A stretch of DNA of 64,000 nucleotides. Source: JAFDYH01 sp049840875 (GTDB lineage: Bacteria > Bacteroidota > Bacteroidia > Chitinophagales > Chitinophagaceae). Positions 1 through 7,663 of this stretch are shown here, one piece after another (positions within the stretch are counted from its first letter, which is position 1; each line of letters opens with the position of its first letter). The position numbers and the translations under genes were made by a program. The notes beneath the pieces are model-generated. The model ran no database searches and was not told the DNA's origin. It saw nothing but the letters and a program-made list of their open reading frames with translations. The stretch spans positions 62,001-126,000 of the forward strand of contig JASGJE010000011.1 in the NCBI GenBank assembly GCA_049840875.1, in the 5' to 3' direction.

Positions 1-10
1 TTTTCACTGC

Positions 11-1117
11 TTATGCAAGCCTTATTTTGAATTTTTTGACTGACACTGTGAGCAGGAAGATTAACATACCTATCAGGATCAGCGTCTCTTTCCATACGAT
101 CATAAATCCTGCACCTTTGATCATCACGTTCTTTACAATGATATAAAACCATTTTGCGGGTACAACATTTGATATAATCTGCAATGGCAATGGCATATTC
201 TCTATCGGAAACATAAAACCACTGAGCATCACCGTTGGTAAAAACATTCCGGTGAGCGAAATAAACATCGCAGTTTGTTGCGAATCGGTGACAGTAGAGA
301 TTAATAACCCAAAGGCCAGGCAGGTTAATGTAAACAATGTACTTTCTGCTATCAATAAACCAAGATTGCCATTGATAGGAACATCGAGCACGAATACGCT
401 TAGCAAAAGAATACTGGCTACGTTTACCATTGACAACAGCAAATAAGGTATTGCTTTTGCAATAATGATTTTCATTGGTTGAACCGGCGACACAAGCATT
501 ATTTCCATCGTACCCATTTCTTTTTCTCTCACAACCGTTATCGCTGTCATCATAGTGCAGACCAGCATCAGCACCATTGCCATAACGCCTGGTACAAAAC
601 TATAAGCACCTTTACCCTGCGGATTATACAGCATCCGTATTTCGGTATTAATAGTATAAGGCAATTTGCGATCGTTGGTAATGCGACTTTGGTAATCGAA
701 AATAATAGCCGCTGCATAGTTGGTAAGTGTGCTTGCTACGTTGGGATCAGACGCATCTGCTATCAGCTGTACTTGTGCATGATTGAAATGCTGCAGGTCG
801 CTTCCGAAATCTTGCGGAAACACAACAACCATTTTTACTTTGCCTTCTTTGAATGCAGCATCTATCTCTTGCTGAGAGTGAATCATCTTTTCGATATTGA
901 AATAGCGGCTATTTCCCAACTGTGTAATCAACGAAGTTGCATCAGCGTCCTTTGCGTTGTCGAGAATTGCTATCTGTGAATTCTTGACTTCATTTGTAAG
1001 TGCAAATCCAAAGATGATGATCTGCACAACAGGCATGAACAGCAGAATAAACATCGTTCGCCTGTCGCGGAAGATGTGGTGAAATTCTTTTTTAATAAAT
1101 GATTTAAACTGCTTCAT
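11..1117 (-). CDS. ABC-2 type transporter permease (YbhS/YbhR-like)
   Basis: Inner-membrane permease subunit of an ABC exporter. The 368-residue product has one N-terminal membrane segment (about residues 22-42), a large extracytoplasmic domain (about 45-170) and five further hydrophobic segments (about 173-365), which is the ABC2_membrane_3 topology. It is the last visible gene of the minus-strand operon that begins with the TetR regulator and also encodes an outer-membrane factor, an adaptor and two ATPases. E. coli ybhGFSR has two permeases, so a second one is expected just beyond the left edge of the window. A four-helix-bundle gene separates it from its ATPase. The ATG at 1117 is the only plausible start. 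Substrate cannot be read from sequence. Confidence 0.9.
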   Translation of the reverse strand: MKQFKSFIKKEFHHIFRDRRTMFILLFMPVVQIIIFGFALTNEVKNSQIAILDNAKDADATSLITQLGNSRYFNIEKMIHSQQEIDAAFKEGKVKMVVVFPQDFGSDLQHFNHAQVQLIADASDPNVASTLTNYAAAIIFDYQSRITNDRKLPYTINTEIRMLYNPQGKGAYSFVPGVMAMVLMLVCTMMTAITVVREKEMGTMEIMLVSPVQPMKIIIAKAIPYLLLSMVNVASILLLSVFVLDVPINGNLGLLIAESTLFTLTCLAFGLLISTVTDSQQTAMFISLTGMFLPTVMLSGFMFPIENMPLPLQIISNVVPAKWFYIIVKNVMIKGAGFMIVWKETLILIGMLIFLLTVSVKKFKIRLA

Positions 1118-1120
1118 TTT

Positions 1121-1154
1121 ATAGCTGTTGGCTATTAGCTTTTGGCCGTTAGCC
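1121..1154. repeat. Heptad-phased AGCTATT-type repeat, copy 1
   Basis: Four to five consecutive 7-nt units of the form (T)TAGCTNT / TTGGCTA run across the gap between the permease start and the end of the four-helix-bundle gene, including that gene's stop codon. Two related copies lie upstream at 1500-1530 and 1588-1621, so the inserted gene is bracketed by the motif. Confidence 0.6.
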
Positions 1155-1494
1155 TTTTTATAAATCCGTGGATCATTTTAATTTCTTCTTCAGTCATTAT
1201 TTCAATTTCTTCAATCGCTTTGACTGGCGAGAAGTTCAATTCTTTTGCTATAATCAGGTATGTTTGAACTTCAAATGCAGACCCTAATGCTATCTGAAGA
1301 AACCGTGCATAATCCTTGTCGCTATTCCGGCTACTACCTTCAGCAATATTGGCGGGAATGGAAACTACAGCTCGTGACATCTGAGAAATCAATCCATATC
1401 TCTCATCAGGTGGAAATTGTTTAGTTAATTGATACAGTTTTTTAACCAATTCAATTCCTTTTTGCCAAACAATAAGCTCTTTATAATTTTTCAT
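1135..1494 (-). CDS. Four-helix-bundle protein, S23/Avd-like
   Basis: The 119-residue product matches the four-helix-bundle family (23S rRNA intervening-sequence protein S23, related to the Avd accessory protein of diversity-generating retroelements). Recognisable parts are LIVWQKGIELVKKLY at the N-terminus, the conserved QMSRAVVSIPANIAEGSSR stretch in the middle and a C-terminal helix with KMIHGFIKRL. No reverse transcriptase or variable-repeat locus is visible nearby. The gene sits inside an efflux operon between an ATPase and its permease, is flanked by heptad repeats, and a degraded second copy of its 3' end lies immediately upstream. This points to a mobile or duplicating cassette rather than an efflux component. 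Family call is firm; function is unknown. Confidence 0.85.
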   Translation of the reverse strand: MKNYKELIVWQKGIELVKKLYQLTKQFPPDERYGLISQMSRAVVSIPANIAEGSSRNSDKDYARFLQIALGSAFEVQTYLIIAKELNFSPVKAIEEIEIMTEEEIKMIHGFIKRLTAKS

Positions 1495-1499
1495 TTTCT

Positions 1500-1530
1500 G
1501 GCTTTTAGCTATTAGCTGTTGGCTAATAGT
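1500..1530. repeat. Heptad-phased AGCTATT-type repeat, copy 2
   Basis: 7-nt units GGCTTTT, AGCTATT, AGCTGTT and GGCTAAT follow one another directly upstream of the four-helix-bundle gene. They overlap the stop codon of the gene remnant at 1512-1594. Confidence 0.6.
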
Positions 1531-1594
1531 TTTTTGATAAACCCATGGATCATTTTTATTCTTTCTTTAATCATTATTTCAACTTTCAATAGCT
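1512..1594 (-). pseudogene. 3'-end remnant of a four-helix-bundle gene
   Basis: Reading the minus strand, this stretch encodes EIMIKERIKMIHGFIKKLL followed by ANS and a stop. It aligns with the C-terminus of the intact neighbour (EIEIMTEEEIKMIHGFIKRL..AKS). A 2-nt loss breaks the frame further upstream and the rest of the gene is absent. It is best explained as the leftover of a tandem duplication or a second insertion of the same cassette. Confidence 0.75.
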
Positions 1595-1621
1595 AATGGC
1601 TAAAAGCTATCAGCTAATTGC
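1588..1621. repeat. Heptad-phased AGCTATT-type repeat, copy 3
   Basis: Units ATAGCTA, ATGGCTA, AAAGCTA and TCAGCTA form a 7-nt periodic run between the ATPase stop codon and the gene remnant. The motif matches copies 1 and 2, in part on the opposite strand. Confidence 0.6.
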
Positions 1622-1627
1622 TTTCTC

Positions 1628-2374
1628 TCAATCTGCTGTACGAACCGCTTTCCTTGCCAGTTTCAGAAAAACATCCCCCATTGTGGCCACTTCATAATTC
1701 TTTTTTAATTGCGATGGTGTATCCAATGCTTCAATCTTTCCATCAACCATAATGCTGACGCGGTTACAATATTCTGCTTCGTCCATATAATGCGTAGTTA
1801 CAAAAACAGTGATACCTGCAGCTGCAGCATTATAAATCATATTCCAGAATTCGCGGCGTGTAACAGGATCGACGCCACCAGTTGGTTCATCGAGAAAAAC
1901 AACCTGTGGTTCATGGAATATAGCAACGGAAAAGGCCAGTTTTTGTTTCCAACCTAACGGTAATGAACGAACGAGTTTATTAGCTTCTGCCTGCAAATGC
2001 AATTCATTTAATATTCGGTCAGTCTTCTCTTTAATGAATGCATCCGTTTTTCCATAGATACCTGCATAAAACCGGATATTTTCCTTCACCGTTAAGTCTT
2101 CATACAACGAAAACTTCTGGCTCATATAGCCAATGCTGTGCTTGATCTTTTCCGTTTGTGTATAGACATCGAAGCCTGCAACAGATGCTTTTCCTGAAGT
2201 TGGTTTCGATAAACCGCAAAGCATGCGCATCGCCGTAGTTTTACCAGCGCCATTAGCCCCGAGGAAGCCGAATATCTCTCCTTTCGTTACAGAAAAGGAA
2301 ATGCTATCTACCGCGACAAAATCACCAAATCGTTTGGTAAGGTTATCGGCTGATATGACGATGTTGCTGTTCAT
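1628..2374 (-). CDS. ABC transporter ATP-binding protein (YbhF C-terminal-half type)
   Basis: Cytoplasmic ATPase of the efflux system, 248 residues. The Walker A motif GANGAGKT is at residues 39-46. The signature is LPLGWKQKL instead of LSGGQ, Walker B is VVFLDEP, and the switch histidine is present in TTHYMDEAEYC. The LPLGW signature and the MDEAEYCNR stretch are typical of the second nucleotide-binding domain of YbhF, here a separate protein. Its partner, equivalent to the first YbhF domain, is encoded immediately upstream with a 39-nt gap. The substrate is not predictable. Confidence 0.92.
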   Translation of the reverse strand: MNSNIVISADNLTKRFGDFVAVDSISFSVTKGEIFGFLGANGAGKTTAMRMLCGLSKPTSGKASVAGFDVYTQTEKIKHSIGYMSQKFSLYEDLTVKENIRFYAGIYGKTDAFIKEKTDRILNELHLQAEANKLVRSLPLGWKQKLAFSVAIFHEPQVVFLDEPTGGVDPVTRREFWNMIYNAAAAGITVFVTTHYMDEAEYCNRVSIMVDGKIEALDTPSQLKKNYEVATMGDVFLKLARKAVRTAD

Positions 2375-2384
2375 TCAAAGAGGC

Positions 2385-2418
2385 AATTGTTATATTGCTT
2401 GATTGTTTAATTGTTAAG
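2385..2418. repeat. Octad-phased ATTG repeat
   Basis: ATTG recurs every 8 nt (ATTGTTAT, ATTGCTTG, ATTGTTTA, ATTGTTAA) in the gap between the two ATPase genes and runs into the stop codon of the upstream one. The same octad type recurs at 17598-17680 and 19561-19600. Confidence 0.55.
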
Positions 2419-3376
2419 ACTTCATCAATTTGATGAAACAATCTTCTATGTCTGGTTCTGTTTTCTTTACTTCAAGTTTATCAAAATGCCCCGCACGTAA
2501 ATATTGATTCAGCTTTTCTTCACTATACTCTTGTTTCATTACCGCATGATGATATTCCCCGAACGGGTAACAATCTTCTGCTTCATCATATTCTTTAAGG
2601 TAATTCAACAGGCGAAGCATGTCAATAGCACGAATAGCTAATAATGGTTTTCCAAATCCTTTTGTAATCGCTAATGGTGTATCGATTGCCAGTATCTTTC
2701 CTGATTGCATTAGCGCTACCCGATCACAAAGACTGGCTTCGTCCATATATGGTGTTGACACAAGAATAGTAATCCCCTGTTGTTTCAATCGTTTCAGCAT
2801 TTCCCAGAATTCTTTTCTTGATACTGCATCTACGCCAGTGGTCGGCTCATCTAAAAACAATACTGAAGGGCGGTGAATCAATGCGCAACTCAATGCAAGT
2901 TTCTGTTTCATCCCGCCTGATAACTTTCCTGCCCTGCGATTTTTGAAAGGTTCTATCTGCGAATAGATATCCTTAACGAGATCATAATTCTCTTCAATAC
3001 TGGTATTGAAAATAGTAGCAAAGAACTCCATGTTTTCTGCTACGGTTAAATCCTGGTACAATGAAAACCTACCGGGCATATACCCTACCCGGTTTCTTAT
3101 TTGTTTATAGTCTTTTACTACATCAAATCCATCGACACTTGCAGTGCCACTATCGGCGAGTAATAGTGTGGTGAGAATTCGAAATAATGAAGTCTTACCC
3201 GCTCCATCCGGACCAATAATACCGAATAACTCTCCCCTATTCACAGTAAAGCTGATTCCATGCAACGCTTCAACAGAAGATTTTTTTGTACCGTACGACT
3301 TGATGATATTATTTACAACAACACCATTAGCTTCTGCGGGCGTATTACCTTCTATTTTATCTAAAACATTCTGCAT
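2414..3376 (-). CDS. ABC transporter ATP-binding protein (YbhF N-terminal-half type)
   Basis: ATPase subunit of 320 residues. Walker A is GPDGAGKT (about 55-62), the signature is LSGGMKQKLA and Walker B is VLFLDEP followed by TTGVD. Where a switch-loop histidine is expected the sequence reads STPYMDEA, so the histidine is replaced by proline. The first domain of YbhF-type tandem ATPases also lacks this histidine, which implies one degenerate and one competent ATP site in the heterodimer with the neighbouring ATPase. The last ~90 residues form a C-terminal extension absent from minimal ATPases. It follows the adaptor gene in the same operon. Confidence 0.92.
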   Translation of the reverse strand: MQNVLDKIEGNTPAEANGVVVNNIIKSYGTKKSSVEALHGISFTVNRGELFGIIGPDGAGKTSLFRILTTLLLADSGTASVDGFDVVKDYKQIRNRVGYMPGRFSLYQDLTVAENMEFFATIFNTSIEENYDLVKDIYSQIEPFKNRRAGKLSGGMKQKLALSCALIHRPSVLFLDEPTTGVDAVSRKEFWEMLKRLKQQGITILVSTPYMDEASLCDRVALMQSGKILAIDTPLAITKGFGKPLLAIRAIDMLRLLNYLKEYDEAEDCYPFGEYHHAVMKQEYSEEKLNQYLRAGHFDKLEVKKTEPDIEDCFIKLMKS

Positions 3377-3421
3377 GAAATTCTTTATCAGTTGTTGAAA
3401 TTGGAAGAATAAAAATCAATG

Positions 3422-4357
3422 TCAGAATTTTACCTCTCCGTACATGCCAATCTTTAAATAACCATCATTCTTTACTTTCACTTTTATCGCATATACCAGG
3501 TTCGCTCTTTCATCTTTTGTCTGGATAGTCTTGGGGGTGAACTCCGCTTTATCAGAAATCCATGTAATGGTTCCCGTTAGCTCCTTGTATTTATCCTTGC
3601 CATCGTCCACAAATACTTTTAGTTGTTGACCCAATTTTACCTGCGAAAGTTGGCTGCCAGATATATAGGCGCGAAGATTAATGGTTGAAAGGTCTGCTAT
3701 TTTATACAATGCTTTTCCAGCAGCAGTTATTTCTCCGGCTTCTGCATACTTCGTCAACACAGTGCCGCTTACCGGATTTAAGATGTTCGCTTTGCTTAGT
3801 TGTTCATTCAGCAAAGCAACATTTTTTGACAACGGTTTACTTTCGCTGAGAATACCGCGATTTTGAGTGGCAACATTTGATTTCTGCACATTAATCTGTT
3901 GCTGCGTTACTTTCATTTGCTTTTGAATCGCGTCAACCTGGTAGTTGATATCGTCCAATTGTTTGCCGGTAGCAGCATCCTGTTTCAACAGGTTTTCGAT
4001 TCTCGACTTCTCGTGTTGAAGATTATCGAACTGTGTTTGCTGCACAGATAATTGATCCTGTAATAATTTTACCTGCGGATTTACATCGCTTGTTTTTTCT
4101 TTCAACGCCTGGATATTCGCTTCAACCTGCTCTTTCTGTAGTGAAATATTTACTGCATCGATAACAGCGGCGACACTGTCTTTGGCGATCACCGTTCCTT
4201 CATCAATATTTAATGCCAGTATCTTTCCGTTCAGCTCAGATGAAACGATCACTTCATCCGCTTCGAATGTACCGGACGCATCAAAATCATTTTTATTCCG
4301 GTTGCAGGAACAAAACACAGTAATAATTATCAATACAGTCGATAATACTTTTTTCAT
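3422..4357 (-). CDS. HlyD/YbhG-family periplasmic adaptor lipoprotein
   Basis: Membrane-fusion (adaptor) subunit linking the ABC permease to the outer-membrane channel. About 311 residues from the chosen ATG at 4357, which gives the signal MKKVLSTVLIIITVFCSC with a candidate lipobox cysteine. An ATG 21 nt upstream is possible but would add residues before the signal. The half-lipoyl segment (SSELNGKILALNIDEGTVIAK) and its partner (LNPVSGTVLTKYAEAGE) flank a long coiled coil (about residues 65-180), followed by a beta-barrel region. It lies between the TolC-like and ATPase genes. Confidence 0.9.
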   Translation of the reverse strand: MKKVLSTVLIIITVFCSCNRNKNDFDASGTFEADEVIVSSELNGKILALNIDEGTVIAKDSVAAVIDAVNISLQKEQVEANIQALKEKTSDVNPQVKLLQDQLSVQQTQFDNLQHEKSRIENLLKQDAATGKQLDDINYQVDAIQKQMKVTQQQINVQKSNVATQNRGILSESKPLSKNVALLNEQLSKANILNPVSGTVLTKYAEAGEITAAGKALYKIADLSTINLRAYISGSQLSQVKLGQQLKVFVDDGKDKYKELTGTITWISDKAEFTPKTIQTKDERANLVYAIKVKVKNDGYLKIGMYGEVKF

Positions 4358-4393
4358 ATTCAGAGTTTTGAAGCACATCTTTGAATGTCTTGT

Positions 4394-5653
4394 TTATTTT
4401 CCTAAAAGAGTATCATAATTTATTTGCGCCTGCAACAGTTGCACCTGGTGTGTTATTAATGCTTGCCTTGCCTGGTCTTCTGCATTTACCTGTTGCAAAA
4501 AGTCGTTGACAGTAATAACACCATTGCTCAATTGCGCCTGCGCCGCATCTTTCACAGACCGGCGCAACTCGATGATTTCATTATCAGTCGCAACAAGTTG
4601 CTGTAGCTTATCTATCTCGGATTGCTGTGTCTTCAGTGACGCATTAGTATTCAGAAGAAATACGTCTTTTTGTACATCAACGATTCTCCGGTTTACTTCT
4701 ACCAGTTCTTTTTCTTTTTTACTTGTATATAAACCACCCAATGACCAGTTGAGCCGAAGTCCTCCAATATAATAGAAGCTGAAACTATTATCGAGAAGAT
4801 TTAATCCGGGGCGACCATAGCCACCTTGTACGAATAAGCTTGTCTTAGGTAAATTCTTTGCGGTAATCAGTTTATCCTGGCTTTTGATTAAATCCTGCTG
4901 CAAACTGAATGCTTTTAATTCAGGTCGCTGAATCTGGTCACCATAGGAGCTCATTGCGACAGCTGGCATTTCAAGCTTTGTATTTTCCGGAATTGATTTA
5001 TTGAGAAACAAACCCAATGTTTCCAACATTCCTTTTCTTGACGCCCGTAACTGGATTACATTCTGATCCGCTTTAAGTAATTCAGCTTTGAGTATATTGA
5101 CATTCGACTTAAAAGCAACACCGTTATTCACCTGTGCCTGCACTGTTTTTATGCCGGTGTTTAAGTCTGTTTTTACAAGGTTTGTCTGTTTAATCTGTTC
5201 ATCAAGAAACAGAACACCGAGAAACAACTGATTAATGCGATCCTTTACTTTATACAATTCAACTTCCAGTTGCTGCTGTTGCACATCCTCATTCAGTTGC
5301 TGATATACTTTTTGTTGTTTGATGGTACCACCATCATAAAGCAACTGGCTTGCTTCCGCATAAATTTTATACTGATCTTTCGATGGAGAAGGGATTGTAA
5401 TGCCAGGAATCGGAACATTTACTTTTGTAACATCGGATTGATAAGTAGCCTGTCCGCTTACCGATAGCTGTGGCAGATATCCTTTCGATAAGTTGTCGAT
5501 GTTAAGATCGGCAGTTTGTTTTACCAGATCTTTTTGCTTTATCAAGGGATAATTCTTCTGCGCCATATCATAAGCCTGCGATAAGGAGAGCAGGCTATCC
5601 TGGGCCAGCAGATGAAGCGGCAGCAAAAGCAACACCAACAATCTTTGTTTCAT
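4394..5653 (-). CDS. TolC-family outer-membrane efflux protein
   Basis: Outer-membrane channel of the tripartite exporter, about 419 residues. The start at 5653 gives a clean signal peptide (MKQRLLVLLLLPLHLLAQ). The ATG at 5674 lies inside the TetR operator and is unlikely. The body shows the duplicated OEP helical pattern with long heptad-rich segments, for example around the QQEIYQ-like coils and the C-terminal KDAAQAQLSNGVITVNDFLQ motif typical of TolC relatives. It is the first structural gene behind the regulator, and the operator at 5667-5682 sits just before its start. Confidence 0.92.
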   Translation of the reverse strand: MKQRLLVLLLLPLHLLAQDSLLSLSQAYDMAQKNYPLIKQKDLVKQTADLNIDNLSKGYLPQLSVSGQATYQSDVTKVNVPIPGITIPSPSKDQYKIYAEASQLLYDGGTIKQQKVYQQLNEDVQQQQLEVELYKVKDRINQLFLGVLFLDEQIKQTNLVKTDLNTGIKTVQAQVNNGVAFKSNVNILKAELLKADQNVIQLRASRKGMLETLGLFLNKSIPENTKLEMPAVAMSSYGDQIQRPELKAFSLQQDLIKSQDKLITAKNLPKTSLFVQGGYGRPGLNLLDNSFSFYYIGGLRLNWSLGGLYTSKKEKELVEVNRRIVDVQKDVFLLNTNASLKTQQSEIDKLQQLVATDNEIIELRRSVKDAAQAQLSNGVITVNDFLQQVNAEDQARQALITHQVQLLQAQINYDTLLGK

Positions 5654-5666
5654 AATCAGTATTTTA

Positions 5667-5682
5667 TTAACCATACGGTTAA
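5667..5682. promoter_or_regulatory. TetR operator, site 2 (upstream of the efflux genes)
   Basis: The 16-bp site TTAACCATACGGTTAA has perfect 6-bp inverted arms (TTAACC/GGTTAA) around a 4-nt centre. It lies 14 nt before the TolC-like start codon. The same arm sequence occurs at 6319-6334 before tetR itself, so both are probably bound by the encoded repressor (inferred). Confidence 0.7.
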
Positions 5683-5695
5683 TTTAAACGAACAA

Positions 5696-6313
5696 CTATT
5701 TTTTGATCGCATCAATAATGAACTTCGCAAATTCTTTCTTCCTTTGTTCCATAAAATCATTAAACTGTGCGTCGTTAAGTCCGATATGCAACTGGAATAT
5801 CGGTCTTGCCATAAAGGGAAATATTGTTCCGGAAATCAGGTTCATCAGTAACTGTAGTGGCTGCACCGGCTTTATCTTCCCTTGCTGCACTTCTTTTTTT
5901 ATTTGCTCTAAAAACTTATCAGGCTTCGGAAAATTCAGTTCATGCCGCATCTTCTTGTAAAAATTATTGGGGTTCCTGTTTACTTCACCCAATACAAAAA
6001 ACGGTAGATACGGCGCTTCTTTGATTACGTCAATATAATCGTTGATAAACTTTTCTATTTTATCAAATAATGGTTCATCTGAATCAAAGATTATATTCAG
6101 GCGCTGAAATAACCGTTGCGCAGACTGCCGGAAGATCATCTCAAACAACATTTCTTTACTCCGGAAATAATAGTGTAGCAAAGCTTTGTTAATGCCGGCT
6201 TCATCCGCAATTTCCTGCATCCTGGCGCCGTCCATTCCCTTACGAAGAAAAACCTTTTGCGCGGCTGCTAAAATCTTTTCCTCCGTAGTAGCGTCTTTCT
6301 TCTTTTTAACCAT
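5696..6313 (-). CDS. TetR/AcrR-family transcriptional regulator of the efflux operon
   Basis: Repressor of 205 residues starting MVKKKKDATTEEKIL. The N-terminal helix-turn-helix covers about residues 9-52 (ARMQEIADEAGINKALLHYYFRSKEML). The C-terminal ligand domain is divergent, as is usual for the family. The longer reading frame would begin with TTG at 6337 inside the promoter, so the ATG at 6313 is preferred. The gene precedes the exporter genes on the same strand with a 42-nt gap, and the palindrome TTAACCNNNNGGTTAA occurs once upstream of it and once between it and the exporter. Autoregulation and control of the pump are therefore likely. The inducer is unknown. Confidence 0.92.
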   Translation of the reverse strand: MVKKKKDATTEEKILAAAQKVFLRKGMDGARMQEIADEAGINKALLHYYFRSKEMLFEMIFRQSAQRLFQRLNIIFDSDEPLFDKIEKFINDYIDVIKEAPYLPFFVLGEVNRNPNNFYKKMRHELNFPKPDKFLEQIKKEVQQGKIKPVQPLQLLMNLISGTIFPFMARPIFQLHIGLNDAQFNDFMEQRKKEFAKFIIDAIKK

Positions 6314-6318
6314 ACGAT

Positions 6319-6334
6319 TTAACCAAATGGTTAA
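6319..6334. promoter_or_regulatory. TetR operator, site 1 (upstream of tetR)
   Basis: TTAACCAAATGGTTAA has the same 6-bp inverted arms and 4-nt centre as the site at 5667-5682. It starts directly behind the -7 box at 6335-6342, where it would cover the transcription start. An additional half-site (TTAACC) overlaps the start codon region. Confidence 0.72.
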
Positions 6335-6365
6335 CAAAAATAAGTAGCATTTGGCAGTAATTCAA
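6335..6365 (-). promoter_or_regulatory. Promoter of tetR-efflux operon
   Basis: On the minus strand TTG (6365-6363), a 20-nt spacer and TATTTTTG (6342-6335) fit the Bacteroidota -33/-7 pattern TTG-N20-TAnnTTTG. The operator abuts the -7 box. Confidence 0.6.
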
Positions 6366-6389
6366 AATTTATTTTTTAATCACTTGAAA

Positions 6390-6455
6390 TTATTCCGCCC
6401 AGCTCATTACATAGTCGTCGTTTTCAATGTCCGGTACTTCTTTGCCCAGCGTGAA
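6390..6455 (-). pseudogene. Remnant 1 of the homogentisate dioxygenase 3' end
   Basis: The minus strand still encodes LGKEVPDIENDDYVMSWAE followed by a stop, which is the C-terminus of homogentisate 1,2-dioxygenase. A 42-nt block (6391-6432) is identical to the end of the intact gene at 8451-8492. The rest of the 303-nt gap between tetR and the first protease holds the tetR promoter and a 5' leader resembling that of the second protease. I see nothing else in it. Confidence 0.8.
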
Positions 6456-6616
6456 TAGTAAGCTCTTTCATAAAGAAACTTTTACGTGATACTCATCTTA
6501 TTAGTAAGTATTCTTTTGTGTGTAATTTAATAGATCTGGAAGCAGTGATCCCCAGTTACTTCTTTTATTTTGCAGCTCTCTTTAGTTCAATAAGCATATA
6601 TCTAAACCCACGTTCT

Positions 6617-7387
6617 ATGTATCAAGGAATCCGTACAGCAGGTGTATTGCTATTTTTAAGCCTTTTATTTTTGGCTTTATCAAATACCGCAAGAGCAATT
6701 TACAAACCATCTTGCTCAGATTATTTAATCACTTATAATCTGGAAGACAGTACCCTAAGACAATTACTTCTTGCAAACTCATCCGTTCCTTTTTCGGTTT
6801 GGCAAGGGGGTCTTGTGCATCCTGAAAAGAAATCCAATGGCATAACCCGATTTGTTATAGAAAAGAATATTGTCGTGCTTCTTCAAAAGACAAACGAACA
6901 GTTTTCGGATCGGAAGAATAATCGAATCAGAAACAGAAATAACTCAAGAGTTAGTACAGTAAAAACAGAACTGAATAGTTTCTACAACACCCAGAGAAAT
7001 GAATTATCAGATCAAATGGAAGTTTATTTTTACTTTAATGTCATAGGACTTGAAGCAAGCAATTTATGTCAGAATAGCATTGACAGCATTAATCATATCG
7101 GCGTTAATTATGGGCTGTTATCTTCAGACACGATCTATAAAAAAGAAATTTATATGTTGACGCCAGCGGCGGTAATTACAATCCCTGGCCCACGAGGAGT
7201 TCATGCCCAGACCAATGGCATAGCCGTGCGGACTGAATTTTGGGCCAAGGGAGTTATAGCTCATGAAATTGGCCATACTTTTGGCTTGCTAGATGATAAC
7301 GACTCACGAGGACTTATGTCTGATTCTCCATCTATAATCTCCTCAACTGAAGTAGAAAAAATTTTACTTCTTTGCCGTAAGAAATAA
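6617..7387 (+). CDS. Secreted metzincin-like zinc metalloprotease, copy 1
   Basis: A 256-residue product with signal peptide (MYQGIRTAGVLLFLSLLFLA..). The zinc motif is HEIGHTFGLLD, fitting HExxHxxGxxD with an aspartate as third ligand, as in snapalysin-type (M7) metzincins. GLMS about 9 residues later is a candidate Met-turn. I do not recognise a named family. The start at 6617 is chosen because the paralogue at 7664 begins with the same MYQxIRTxGV and the non-coding leader is conserved between copies. The central region has conserved cysteines and an NGI(A/G)VR stretch shared by both copies. Convergent with hmgA and separated from tetR by an hmgA fragment. The protein is presumably exported, since it has a signal but no T9SS sorting domain. 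Confidence 0.8.
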   Translation: MYQGIRTAGVLLFLSLLFLALSNTARAIYKPSCSDYLITYNLEDSTLRQLLLANSSVPFSVWQGGLVHPEKKSNGITRFVIEKNIVVLLQKTNEQFSDRKNNRIRNRNNSRVSTVKTELNSFYNTQRNELSDQMEVYFYFNVIGLEASNLCQNSIDSINHIGVNYGLLSSDTIYKKEIYMLTPAAVITIPGPRGVHAQTNGIAVRTEFWAKGVIAHEIGHTFGLLDDNDSRGLMSDSPSIISSTEVEKILLLCRKK

Positions 7388-7400
7388 ATATGTCATAGTC

Positions 7401-7468
7401 GGTTATTCAGCTCATCTCACTACATAGTCATCACTTTAATGTCCGGCACTTCTTTGCTCAGTGTGAAT
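7401..7468 (-). pseudogene. Remnant 2 of the homogentisate dioxygenase 3' end
   Basis: This stretch aligns base by base with remnant 1 and with the hmgA 3' end, but with more substitutions and a broken frame (only fragments such as SKEVPDI can be read). It lies between the two protease genes, at the position expected if the duplicated unit was protease gene plus hmgA 3' end. Confidence 0.72.
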
Positions 7469-7663
7469 CGTAAGCATTTTAATAAAGAAAGATTTATCTG
7501 ATACCCATCTTATTATTAAGTATTCTTTTGTGTGCAATTGAGATATTTCATTCCTGTAAATTTCAAATACTTCTTTTATTTTCGCGGCACTCTCGGCTCT
7601 TTTTTAAATACACCTTAAGCAACGGGTTTTTAGACATTAAGCATACATCTAAAACCACGTTCT

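Noticed and set aside
479..979. Plus-strand open frame of 166 codons opposite the ABC permease
   Set aside because: It lies entirely antisense to a well-supported permease, has biased His/Tyr/Cys-rich composition and no family character.
5654..5674. Upstream ATG of the TolC-like gene at 5674
   Set aside because: It lies inside the TetR palindrome and would precede a clean signal peptide start at 5653.
6518..6616. N-terminal extension of the first protease (33 residues before Met at 6617)
   Set aside because: The paralogue has no equivalent in-frame extension and the signal peptide begins at 6617.
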